DNA from: Candidatus Bathyarchaeota archaeon
GTDB taxonomy: Archaea > Thermoproteota > Bathyarchaeia > Bathyarchaeales > B26-1
Length of the DNA stretch: 17,179 bases
Reading direction: 5' to 3'
Assembly: GCA_018396795.1 (NCBI GenBank)
Contig: JAGTRH010000007.1
Coordinates: 1-17,179 of the forward strand
Made by a program: the position numbers and the translations under genes. This document shows positions 1 to 7,212 of this stretch, in pieces (positions within the stretch are counted from its first letter, which is position 1; each line of letters begins with the position of its first letter). Under the pieces are notes generated by a model. That model saw only the letters and a program-made list of their open reading frames with translations. It did not search any database and was not told where the DNA came from.

Positions 1-578
1 TGGAATGTTCCACCCACGTTAATCCTATTTACATTAACGGTGCCTTTTCCGTGAAAGTATCCGCCTACGTCTAGTAGTGAACTGGTTACAGACCCATTTA
101 TTTTTGCTGCTCCACCAACATCTATGGTTTTAGCCTTTATGTCCCCGCTTGACTCGAGCGCCCCACCTACATCGATATCTTCAGCCCTAGTGCTTCCACC
201 TATTTTTAATTTTCCACCCACTTTAACGGTGTCAGCGTTTAAGTCTTTCCCGATATTTAATTCTCTATCAACCTCGATATCTTTTGCGGCTAGATTGCCC
301 TCAACGAGCAATGAGCCGTCATCAACTTCTATAGACCGCTCGATTAGCAGATCTCCTTTAATGATTATCTCGCCATCTCTGCCTTTTAGCGAAGCGGCGG
401 AGACGCTGCAATCAAACCTACAATCGCCATCGCATTGTATTACTCCTGAAACCGTAATCTTTTGAGAGCCTTTGGCTTTAATCGTCGCATTCTCAGCTAC
501 ATATAAATCTCCTTCAATTATATCTAGAAGAGCTACGGAGCCTTGCTGAACTCTAATGCTATCCAACATTTTCACCAT
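1..578 (-). CDS. Bactofilin-like polymer-forming protein, 3' end beyond window
   Basis: The reverse strand is open from 578 to the left edge with no stop, giving 192 visible residues. From about residue 70 it is a run of short beta-strand repeats, with glycine turns recurring as VGG in KVGGKLKIGG, IDVGGALES, IDVGGAAKING, LLDVGGYFHG and INVGGTF, roughly every 18-20 residues. This is the pattern of right-handed beta-helix polymer-forming (bactofilin / DUF342-like) proteins, which in bacteria assemble into cytoskeletal or membrane-associated filaments. The N-terminal part has four cysteines (CDGDC, then FDC) that could bind metal or form disulfides. No signal peptide or membrane segment is visible, so a cytoplasmic location is likely. 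The ATG at 578 lies about 26 bases after a TATA-like box; a second in-frame ATG at 569 has GGTGA just upstream and is an alternative start. Function in this organism is inferred from fold only. Confidence 0.72.
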   Translation of the reverse strand, partial: MVKMLDSIRVQQGSVALLDIIEGDLYVAENATIKAKGSQKITVSGVIQCDGDCRFDCSVSAASLKGRDGEIIIKGDLLIERSIEVDDGSLLVEGNLAAKDIEVDRELNIGKDLNADTVKVGGKLKIGGSTRAEDIDVGGALESSGDIKAKTIDVGGAAKINGSVTSSLLDVGGYFHGKGTVNVNRINVGGTF

Positions 579-599
579 AATCCTTTATAAGGTAAATAT

Positions 600-608
600 A
601 ATATAAGC
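600..608 (-). promoter_or_regulatory. TATA-like box of the bactofilin-like gene
   Basis: Read on the reverse strand this is TTATATTAT, centred about 26 bases before the ATG at 578. That is the spacing between an archaeal TATA box and the transcription start, so the message would be nearly leaderless. Confidence 0.45.
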
Positions 609-833
609 CTAAGTCACGACAGGAAAATACAAGAAGCGATCACAAAATGTTACTAAATCTTAGAATGAGAAATCTAGTTCTAGATGGAATGAATGAGTTA
701 AATAGCCAATTTTTACATGAACAATTACCTTTATATTCTGGTCTTTGGAGAATTACTATGCGGAATTATCGTTTGGGAGGAAGGCGTATTGAGACGCCGC
801 CAATGCCAAGTACATTAGGCTACGCCGAAAAAC

Positions 834-843
834 AATTTAATAA
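834..843 (+). promoter_or_regulatory. Possible TATA box of valS
   Basis: ATTTAATAAT predicts a transcription start near 865 and a leader of just under 40 bases that includes the GGTGA site at 892-896. Other AT-rich stretches nearby make this tentative. Confidence 0.3.
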
Positions 844-902
844 TTCGAAGACCGCTTTGAAAACGAATCTGAGAACAAAGTTATATAGCATGGTGATGTT
901 TT

Positions 903-3362
903 ATGACTGAAGAAGAAAACCTAGTTTTTAGGCCAAAAATAAAGGATAAGACTTGGGATCCAGCTAAAGAGATGCTTTTGTTTCGTAAGTGGCAGGAGGA
1001 TGGGATCTACAGATTCGATGAAACCTCCAGTAAAGAAGTTTTTAGTATTGATACACCGCCTCCATACGTGAATACGCCAGTTCACATTGGGCAAGCGTAC
1101 ACGTATGTTTGGATGGATATATTTGCAAGATATAAGCGCATGACCGGATATAACGTTCTCTTTCCAATGGGTTTAGACAAGAATGGGTTGCCAATAGAAG
1201 TTCAAACAGAGAAGACCTTCGGTATAGTGATGCATGAAACACCAAGGGAGGAGTTTATTGAGAAATGCAAGCAGCTACTTCAAGAAAGCGGCGAAACATC
1301 CCTCGATACGTTTAAGCGCCTAGGATTAAGCTGTAACTCATGGAGTCTTGAGTATAAGATTGGGGGTAGGTATGAAACTGATGACCCCGAGTATAGGCGC
1401 TTGACGCAGGAGACTTTCATTGAATTCTGGAGGAGAGGGTTAGTTTACGAGGACGAGAAGGTTACGAATTACTGCACAGTCTGCCGCACAACCATATCTG
1501 ACGCTGAAGTTGAGTATGAAGAGGAGGAGACCCTACTAAATTACATAAGGTTCAAGGTTCAAGAGAACGGCGAAGACATAATCATAGCCACAACCAGACC
1601 TGAACTTTTATGTTCATGCCGCATAGTCCTCTTTAATCCATCTGATGAGCGCTATCAGCATCTTGAGGGCAAGCATGCGATCGTTCCAATTTACGGGCAT
1701 GCTGTTGAAATTATTTCGCATCCATACGCTAAGCCGGATTTCGGTTCAGGTTTAGTTATGATCTGCAGTTTTGGCGATTATAGCGATGTTAGAATTCTTA
1801 GGGAACTCGACTTAGAGCCTATATTCGCCATAGACGCTAGAGGCGTGATGAACAAGAACGCCGGGAAATACTCTGGGCTTAAAGTTGAGGATGCTAGAGA
1901 ACAAATAATAGAAGACCTGAAAGCTGAGGGCCTACTCATTAAGCAGGAGAAGATTTTGCAACGTAGACCTATCTGCTGGAGATCCAAGAACCCAATAGAG
2001 TTTGTTCCAATGAAAGAGTTTTACTTAAAACAAGTCTTGTTTAAGGATGAGATGCTTCAGTTATCTGAGCAAATGCGCTTCTTCGCTCCGGAAAGCAAGC
2101 AAATCCTCGTTGACTGGATTAACTCCATCGATATAGACTGGGTTGTGTCTAGGCGTAGATATTATGGTACTGAAATACCTTTATGGTACTGTAAAAGCTG
2201 CGGCTACACTTATGTGCCTGAGCCGGGAAGATATTATCAACCGTGGAGGGAGCCACCGCCAATAAGTAAATGCCCTAAATGCGGTGGAGGCGAGTTCCGC
2301 GGTGAGGAGCGAACGTTTGATACATGGTTTGACTCCGCAACCTCTGAGGTTTACATATTAGGATACTTATGGAATAAGGAATTCTTTAGGAGAAATTTCC
2401 CCTGCTCGCTTAGACCGCAGGGAAAGGAGATCGTCAGAAACTGGCTATACTTTACAGTTTTGAAGTCATTCCTACTCTTTGGTAGAGAGCCCTTCAAGAA
2501 CGTTTGGATACACATGCACGTTGTTGATGAGCAGGGCAGGAAGATGAGTAAGAGCGCTGGAAACGTTATAGATCCCCAAGATGTTATAAGAATGTTTGGT
2601 AGCGAAGCATTTAGGATATGGTCAGCCTTAGAGGGGAATATAACTAAGGGCGATATAAGATGCTCATTTGAGAGAATACGTGGAACATCAAAGTTTCTAA
2701 CGAAACTGTGGAATATCGCCCGCTTTATATCATCATTCCCACAAGTAAGCGGAGACTACGAGCTAGCGCCACTTGACAGAATGATGCTGGCAAAGCTTAA
2801 TGAATTGATAAGTGAATGCCGCAAGGGATACGAGGATATGAACGCTTTTCACGCAGGAACCTCTATAAGAGTATTCACGTGGAACATATTCGCTGACCAT
2901 TATCTTGAAGCTGTTAAGTCTAGGGCGTATAACCGAGATGGTTTATTCGACCCGAGACTTCAACGCGGCGCATGGTACACGCTTCATAAATGCCTGGAAA
3001 CAATACTAAAGCTCCTAGCTCCCATATGCCCATTCATAACTGAGGCCATCTGGCTTGAGTTATACTCGAAAGAGAGCATACATGTTCAGCGCTTTCCAGA
3101 GGAAAAGGACGAGTGGAAAGATAGCGTATTAAATCTTTTGCCGAAATTTATGGACTTCAATAATGCTATTTGGCAGTATAAGAAAGGAGGCAGCATCGCC
3201 CTAAATCAGGAGCTGGACGCTGTTGTTTACGCGCCAATAGACCTAAAACCATTCGAAGAAGACCTAAAAGCCATGCATAAGATTAAGGTTTTAGTTTTCG
3301 GTAAACCGGAGACGGAGGAAGCTGAAAAGATTTCTGAAGAAGTCTTCGTAATGAAGCGTTAA
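903..3362 (+). CDS. valS: Valine--tRNA ligase (ValRS), archaeal type
   Basis: Charges tRNA-Val with valine in the cytoplasm; a class I aminoacyl-tRNA synthetase. In order: the class I signature PVHIGQ (residues 59-64), the MGLDKNGLP segment (89-97) typical of ValRS rather than IleRS, a first cysteine pair CTVC (191-194), the editing domain beginning with ATTRPELL (229-236) and containing CSFGDYSDV (288-296), a zinc-ribbon-like set C430/C433/C457/C460, RPQGKEIVRNWLY (504-516), the KMSKS loop (547-551), then a helical anticodon-binding domain. The editing-domain motifs match ValRS, which must reject threonine. GGTGA at 892-896, six bases before the ATG, fixes the start. At 819 residues it is somewhat short for the archaeal family. 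The signature reads HIGQ where HIGH is usual. It is tail-to-tail with the MBL-fold gene, six bases apart. Identity is secure. Confidence 0.96.
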   Translation: MTEEENLVFRPKIKDKTWDPAKEMLLFRKWQEDGIYRFDETSSKEVFSIDTPPPYVNTPVHIGQAYTYVWMDIFARYKRMTGYNVLFPMGLDKNGLPIEVQTEKTFGIVMHETPREEFIEKCKQLLQESGETSLDTFKRLGLSCNSWSLEYKIGGRYETDDPEYRRLTQETFIEFWRRGLVYEDEKVTNYCTVCRTTISDAEVEYEEEETLLNYIRFKVQENGEDIIIATTRPELLCSCRIVLFNPSDERYQHLEGKHAIVPIYGHAVEIISHPYAKPDFGSGLVMICSFGDYSDVRILRELDLEPIFAIDARGVMNKNAGKYSGLKVEDAREQIIEDLKAEGLLIKQEKILQRRPICWRSKNPIEFVPMKEFYLKQVLFKDEMLQLSEQMRFFAPESKQILVDWINSIDIDWVVSRRRYYGTEIPLWYCKSCGYTYVPEPGRYYQPWREPPPISKCPKCGGGEFRGEERTFDTWFDSATSEVYILGYLWNKEFFRRNFPCSLRPQGKEIVRNWLYFTVLKSFLLFGREPFKNVWIHMHVVDEQGRKMSKSAGNVIDPQDVIRMFGSEAFRIWSALEGNITKGDIRCSFERIRGTSKFLTKLWNIARFISSFPQVSGDYELAPLDRMMLAKLNELISECRKGYEDMNAFHAGTSIRVFTWNIFADHYLEAVKSRAYNRDGLFDPRLQRGAWYTLHKCLETILKLLAPICPFITEAIWLELYSKESIHVQRFPEEKDEWKDSVLNLLPKFMDFNNAIWQYKKGGSIALNQELDAVVYAPIDLKPFEEDLKAMHKIKVLVFGKPETEEAEKISEEVFVMKR

Positions 3363-3368
3363 AATCGC

Positions 3369-4205
3369 TCAGCCTAGGAAACTGCTTAAGTCCCTTTCTC
3401 TCCTAATTTTTCCACCCACAACTATTTCTTTTCCTAAGAGAACACGCATTCCATCAAAGGCAGCCTTAGTTGGAACACCAGTTTTCTTCTCTATTAACTC
3501 AGCCTCCTTTTCTGGTCCTTTGAGTATAATTTGCATACCGAAGTGCGTTATTAAGGCCATCTCAGGCCGTGTCTCACCAACTATTCTTATAGCGTCATCG
3601 GTCGTCATATGCCCCTCCCATGGTTGACCAGAAGGCCTTAAGACTGATAGGATAAGCAGCCTTAATCCACTATAGAATTTAGATGCATCACTGAAGTATT
3701 CTGAGTCAGGCATGTAGGCGAAGCTGCCAAATCCTTTAGCCTCAAAGCGGAATCCAACCGCGTCTGGATCCGAGTGGACTGCTCTGCATACACTAACGGT
3801 TATTCCGTCGACCTCAAATGATGAACCAGCCACCGTTTCAATAACTCTCTCGGGCATTGATTGATGATATCGTGAGATGGAGCTCTCGCATACATCGTTA
3901 CCCCTAAGGACACTCCGAGAGGCTGCGAGAACGCCACGCCTCTTAGTTGTTCCCTCACTCATAGCTTCTATAAGCGGCTCAGCATCATTCGCGTGATCAA
4001 GATGTGAGTGAGATACGAAAAGGGCTCTAATCTTCTGGGGATCTAGACCCATCTCCAGCGAGTACACGAGCGCCCCAGGGCCTGGATCAATATGCATATT
4101 AACCTTATTTTGCTCTGAGATTATTCTTATTCCTCCAGTCCTTCTTTTCTGAGTTATCGTAGCGAAGCGCCCACCACCGGTTCCAAGAAAGATAAGTTCA
4201 AGCAT
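3369..4205 (-). CDS. MBL-fold metallo-hydrolase
   Basis: A 278-residue metallo-beta-lactamase-fold protein with a full di-metal site: HSHLDH (66-71), H144 in AVHSDPDAVGF, D167 in MPDSE and H221 in THFG, plus a conserved-looking GHMTTDD (198-204). The N-terminus LIFLGTGGGR is the first strand and turn of the fold. The layout resembles the RNase Z / UlaG-like branch of stand-alone archaeal MBL hydrolases, so the substrate could be a nucleic acid or a small phosphodiester or lactone; I cannot decide. A longer frame extends upstream to 4469, but it only runs antisense through pyrH. The ATG at 4205 starts exactly at the fold's first strand and has a TATA-like box about 30 bases upstream. It is divergent from pyrH, with 109 bases between the two starts. 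Catalytically intact by inspection. Confidence 0.87.
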   Translation of the reverse strand: MLELIFLGTGGGRFATITQKRRTGGIRIISEQNKVNMHIDPGPGALVYSLEMGLDPQKIRALFVSHSHLDHANDAEPLIEAMSEGTTKRRGVLAASRSVLRGNDVCESSISRYHQSMPERVIETVAGSSFEVDGITVSVCRAVHSDPDAVGFRFEAKGFGSFAYMPDSEYFSDASKFYSGLRLLILSVLRPSGQPWEGHMTTDDAIRIVGETRPEMALITHFGMQIILKGPEKEAELIEKKTGVPTKAAFDGMRVLLGKEIVVGGKIRRERDLSSFLG

Positions 4206-4230
4206 AAAGAATCCCGGCTTTAGACGGCTA

Positions 4231-4279
4231 ATTATTAATTGGTCAACGATGCAATTAAATTCTTTTGGAAATAAATTTA
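4231..4279. promoter_or_regulatory. Divergent promoters of the MBL hydrolase and pyrH
   Basis: On the reverse strand AATTAATAAT (4240 to 4231) lies about 30 bases before the MBL start at 4205, implying a nearly leaderless message. On the forward strand ATAAATTTA (4271-4279) predicts a start near 4301, just ahead of the GGTG that precedes pyrH. The two TATA-like boxes are about 40 bases apart, so their factors may interfere. Confidence 0.4.
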
Positions 4280-4314
4280 AGCGGCCAGCAAAACTGAAAA
4301 TACGGTGCATCGTG

Positions 4315-4989
4315 ATGAAAGTTGTCATAAGGGTTGGAGGTTCGGTTGCAGCTTCGCCGCCAAATCCGGAATTAATCCGGAAATACGCGGATTTAATTAA
4401 AGATTTGAGAAGCCAGGGGCATGAAGTGGCTGTTGTGGTAGGCGGTGGCAAGCTGGCCAGAGAATTCATAGAGTTAGCACGTATGCTTGAGTTATCCGAG
4501 AAGGAGCAGGATGAATTGGCGATATCTGTTTCGAGACTTTTTGCTCAAGCGTTATCTATGAAGATTGGCGGATACAACTGGAAAACCATACCGACAACAA
4601 TCGAAGAGGCTGCTAAAGTTTTAAGTGAGAGGGGCATAACTGTTATGGGCGGCGTTAAACCGGGCATGACAACAGACACCGTAGCTGCGCTTCTGGCCTC
4701 AGAGGTTGGAGCAAGCCTAATTATTAAAGCAACAGATCAGGAGGGCATATACACTAAGGATCCGAGAAGATATCAGGATGCTAAAAAGCTAGATGAAATA
4801 AGCTTTGATGAATTAACTGGGCTGTTGGCCGAGAATAAGCATAGGGCGGGCATACACCAAATAATTGATCCAGAAGCGGTTCGCATACTAAAGGAGAAAC
4901 GGATAAAAACCATAGTTGTCAATGGTTTTAAACCTGAAAACATACTCTTAGCTATTAGTGGCGCAAAGATTGGAACAATAATTCAATAG
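4315..4989 (+). CDS. pyrH: UMP kinase, archaeal PyrH
   Basis: Phosphorylates UMP to UDP with ATP, the step that leads from de novo pyrimidine synthesis to UTP and CTP. The 224 residues match the archaeal amino-acid-kinase-fold UMP kinases in length and motifs: VIRVGGSV at the N-terminus (phosphate loop), GGGKLAREFI (43-52), the UMP-binding GGVKPGMTTDTVAA (112-125), and the ATP-side segment KATDQEGIYTKDPRRY (138-153). The frame is open further upstream to 4249, but that stretch includes the promoter. GGTG at 4303-4306 supports the ATG at 4315, and an in-frame GTG at 4312 is a minor alternative. The neighbouring MBL gene is divergent and not an obvious pathway partner. Downstream lies a T-rich tract shared with the convergent next gene. 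Confidence 0.94.
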   Translation: MKVVIRVGGSVAASPPNPELIRKYADLIKDLRSQGHEVAVVVGGGKLAREFIELARMLELSEKEQDELAISVSRLFAQALSMKIGGYNWKTIPTTIEEAAKVLSERGITVMGGVKPGMTTDTVAALLASEVGASLIIKATDQEGIYTKDPRRYQDAKKLDEISFDELTGLLAENKHRAGIHQIIDPEAVRILKEKRIKTIVVNGFKPENILLAISGAKIGTIIQ

Positions 4990-5015
4990 ATCCCATATCC
5001 CCCACTATAGAGCCG

Positions 5016-5052
5016 TTTTTAATAAGTAAATAAATGTTTGATTTGATTTTTT
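5016..5052 (+). terminator. T-rich archaeal-type terminator after pyrH
   Basis: A five-T run at 5016-5020 and a six-T run at 5047-5052 lie in an AT-rich stretch between two convergent genes. Archaeal RNA polymerase terminates at such tracts without needing a hairpin. The assignment rests on composition and position. Confidence 0.35.
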
Positions 5053-6958
5053 ATTCCCATGGGAATCTACAGCGCATTAGGTCTGTTGCTCCCTTATGCC
5101 ATTCGCTATCTGCTATTGTGAAGTGAGCTTTAAGTGGCTCTTCACCGCGCATGAGCTTTATCATTACATGATTCCATCCGCTCTTAAGATCCGCAATCGT
5201 ATAGTTTGATCCATCACCGCTGTAATTTGGTCTTAATGGAACTGGCTTAATAGTTTCGTGGGTTAATTTGCCGTTTAACCAGAGTTTCATACGGCTATTG
5301 TTTGGCACGCCAATTATAGTTTTTCGGTCACTTGGCGAGTAAATGAAGTGTCTAAGGTATATTATTCCCGGCTTATTCTCAAAGAACCCCTCAACTTCAA
5401 GGGAGTTTTCAGGCCATGAAATAGCCTTCCATCCTTCGCCGACATCATAGAGGTTTAAGTCTTTCTCCGGCGGGAAAGGCGCATCAAAAGATAATGGCTC
5501 ACGAAAGACTTCTGAAACCAGCCAGCGATAGCCTCCGACGAACACTACTGGAATGATCACGCATCTCGGCCTATCATTTAATGCCACTTTAACTAAGCAT
5601 TCATTCGAGGAATTTATGCTGGCTACCGGCGCAGTGGCAGAGAACGTAAAGGCAACATGCTCCTTAGCTTGTAATTCTATTTGCTGTGAAGGTTTGGGCT
5701 CCAGAGACCAGCCTGTTGGCGTATAAACCTCTAATGAACCTGAAATCGATGTTAACCGAATGTTTTCAATAGTTATTATAAACCGGTTTGCTTTATATGG
5801 AAGGACGGCTGGTCCATCTAAATATGTGACGGAAACCTTTACGCTACTTAGATCGTAATCTACCACGTTGGGCGGAAGACTCCAAAAAACTTTAATCTCT
5901 TTAATTAGAGGGTTAATAATCTCCTCCGCGCGTGCAAAATCATCGGCTTCTGATATTTCGATTGGAGCATCAAAGTAGGATAGAACCTTTTTGCCTATGT
6001 TACATATATCATCGGTTAGATCCTTAAGCGTGCTTGGAACATGTATATTCTTAATTCCCTTACTAACGGTTACTGAATCGCCTAGAGGTTTAATCCATTC
6101 TTCCGGAAGATTCTTTCTGCCGTATATTATGCCCCATATTGCGCCAACCGTTGCTCCAGTGCAGTCAGTATCCCATCCGCAATTCACAGCTTTACAGATG
6201 GCATCCCCAAAATTCTCCCCATAGAGTAAACCAATGGTTTGGAAGCCCAAGTTTATAGGTGAATACTGGGCTACTGGACTGTAAACCGCCTCTTTAACTC
6301 TCTCACGTGCCTCCTTCCAGCTCAATCCATTTAAGTAGGCTTCTAGCGCGGTTCGAATACCTTTTGAAGTTAATGAGCCCTCTGGGATCGCAACTAAACC
6401 CATGTTCACGAGCTTAATTCGATCGCTTACAACAAAGGCTGCTGATTCAACGACTGCATTAAATATTTCACCGTAAATTGATTCGCCTCCAGCGTGATCG
6501 CATATAGCATCTTGATAGGCGTATCTGGCAGCGATGTTAGGTGCACCGGGAGCTATACAAGCCCATATCTCCGATCTTATTGGGCTGCCCATACAATCCT
6601 TAAACCAATTGTTATACCAGCCTGAAACAGGAGGCTGCAGGCCAAGATTTAAATTTGTTTTATGCAACCCATACTCGTCTGGATTATAGAATATGCAGTC
6701 AAGCCAATATTCAGCTAAGTCGCGCGCCGATAAATGAATACCGCGATCCTTAATCGCCTGAAGCCAAACAAGCTGAATCTCTAGGTCGTCATTTGGTATC
6801 CCTCCCTCAACAAGTTTAGGATACCACCAGACATCAAACATCTCCTCCCGCCCATAAAGGGCTTCTAGAGGCCCGCCAACCGTTCCACCAGCATTCTTAC
6901 CCAACCAGCAGCCATAAACCTTATCCCAATAAGTCCCCCAGCTAATTCTTAATTTCAT
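5051..6958 (-). CDS. ADP-ribosylglycohydrolase-fold protein with C-terminal beta-sandwich
   Basis: A 635-residue two-part protein. Residues 1-330 have the all-helical ADP-ribosylglycohydrolase (ARH/DraG) fold: GCWLGKNAGGTVGGPLE (16-32), an acidic metal site NDDLE (56-60) where the family usually has TDD, HAGGESIYGE (155-164), and CGWDTDCTGATVGA (260-273), whose D263/D265 are the second metal-binding pair. ARH enzymes hydrolyse N- or O-glycosidic bonds to ADP-ribose using two magnesium ions. Residues about 360-635 are beta-rich, with an Ig-like stretch (about 370-475) and a terminal jelly-roll-like stretch (about 500-620) containing WLNGK and GWNHVMIKL, as in glycoside-hydrolase accessory domains. 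There is no signal peptide or membrane segment. The combination suggests a glycosidase acting on a ribosyl or sugar conjugate rather than a protein de-ADP-ribosylase, but the substrate is unknown. The start has GAGGG (6966-6970) and a TATA box. Confidence 0.82.
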   Translation of the reverse strand: MKLRISWGTYWDKVYGCWLGKNAGGTVGGPLEALYGREEMFDVWWYPKLVEGGIPNDDLEIQLVWLQAIKDRGIHLSARDLAEYWLDCIFYNPDEYGLHKTNLNLGLQPPVSGWYNNWFKDCMGSPIRSEIWACIAPGAPNIAARYAYQDAICDHAGGESIYGEIFNAVVESAAFVVSDRIKLVNMGLVAIPEGSLTSKGIRTALEAYLNGLSWKEARERVKEAVYSPVAQYSPINLGFQTIGLLYGENFGDAICKAVNCGWDTDCTGATVGAIWGIIYGRKNLPEEWIKPLGDSVTVSKGIKNIHVPSTLKDLTDDICNIGKKVLSYFDAPIEISEADDFARAEEIINPLIKEIKVFWSLPPNVVDYDLSSVKVSVTYLDGPAVLPYKANRFIITIENIRLTSISGSLEVYTPTGWSLEPKPSQQIELQAKEHVAFTFSATAPVASINSSNECLVKVALNDRPRCVIIPVVFVGGYRWLVSEVFREPLSFDAPFPPEKDLNLYDVGEGWKAISWPENSLEVEGFFENKPGIIYLRHFIYSPSDRKTIIGVPNNSRMKLWLNGKLTHETIKPVPLRPNYSGDGSNYTIADLKSGWNHVMIKLMRGEEPLKAHFTIADSEWHKGATDLMRCRFPWE

Positions 6959-6991
6959 GAGAAAACCCTCAAAAGCAGATTAACACGCAAG

Positions 6992-7003
6992 TTTATATAA
7001 AAT
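6992..7003 (-). promoter_or_regulatory. TATA box of the ARH-like gene
   Basis: Read in reverse this is ATTTTATATAAA, a near-ideal archaeal TATA box about 38 bases before the ATG at 6958. A start near 6970 would leave a short leader beginning at the GAGGG ribosome-binding site. Confidence 0.55.
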
Positions 7004-7149
7004 TATCCAAGAATTCAAGGATCACCTTTATAACTTCTCGAGCCTGCGTCTCATACCAAGATTATTAACACTTAAAGCCTTTGCTACTAATTGTTCGGAT
7101 TTTTATAGATTCTAAGCATGACTGAGTTGATTCTTCCGGATCGAAATAC

Positions 7150-7200
7150 TTAATATCAACATTGATACATACAATCTTTAATATCGATGTTGATATTAAA
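7150..7200. promoter_or_regulatory. Tandem palindromic operator overlapping the aldo/keto reductase promoter
   Basis: Two related 14-base palindromes lie 28 bases apart centre to centre. TATCAACATTGATA (7154-7167) has perfect six-base arms, and TATCGATGTTGATA (7182-7195) differs by one base within its arms. Both are preceded by TTAA, and the second is embedded in a larger inverted repeat, TTTAATATC (7177-7185) with GATATTAAA (7192-7200). The second site overlaps the likely TATA element of the gene starting at 7213. This is the look of a repressor operator, for example for a dimeric winged-helix regulator. No regulator gene is in the window. Confidence 0.55.
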
Positions 7201-7212
7201 TGGTGGATTGAT

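Larger units (their letters stand above)
579..902. other. Divergent intergenic region with a small hairpin
   Basis: This 324-base gap separates the bactofilin-like gene from the valyl-tRNA synthetase gene. It holds the reverse TATA-like box at 600-608 and a forward one at about 834-843. It also has a GC-rich hairpin candidate, GGCGT at 783-787 pairing with ACGCC at 794-798 across six bases. A forward open frame (647-910, or from an internal ATG at 758) runs through and overlaps the start of the next gene. It has no recognisable domain, no good ribosome-binding site and unconvincing composition, so I do not call it a gene. Confidence 0.5.

Noticed and set aside
124..465. Forward open frame of 113 codons
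   Set aside because: It is antisense to the bactofilin-like gene, whose reverse-strand repeats explain the open frame; its serine/proline-rich translation is typical of a shadow.
647..910. Forward open frame of 87 codons overlapping the start of valS
   Set aside because: No domain, no ribosome-binding site at its first ATG, and it overlaps the valS start. An internal ATG at 758 has a TATA-like box in range, so a 50-residue gene is not fully excluded.
4206..4469. 88-residue N-terminal extension of the MBL-fold protein
   Set aside because: It runs antisense through the start of pyrH and carries no fold element; the ATG at 4205 begins exactly at the first MBL strand.
5053..5066. Perfect 14-base palindrome ATTCCCATGGGAAT
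   Set aside because: It encodes the last residues of the ARH-like protein (FPWE), so it is probably coincidence, although it adjoins the T-rich terminator.
6343..6360. tRNA-like GGTTCGAAT segment
   Set aside because: It lies inside the ARH-like coding sequence with no surrounding cloverleaf or acceptor stem.
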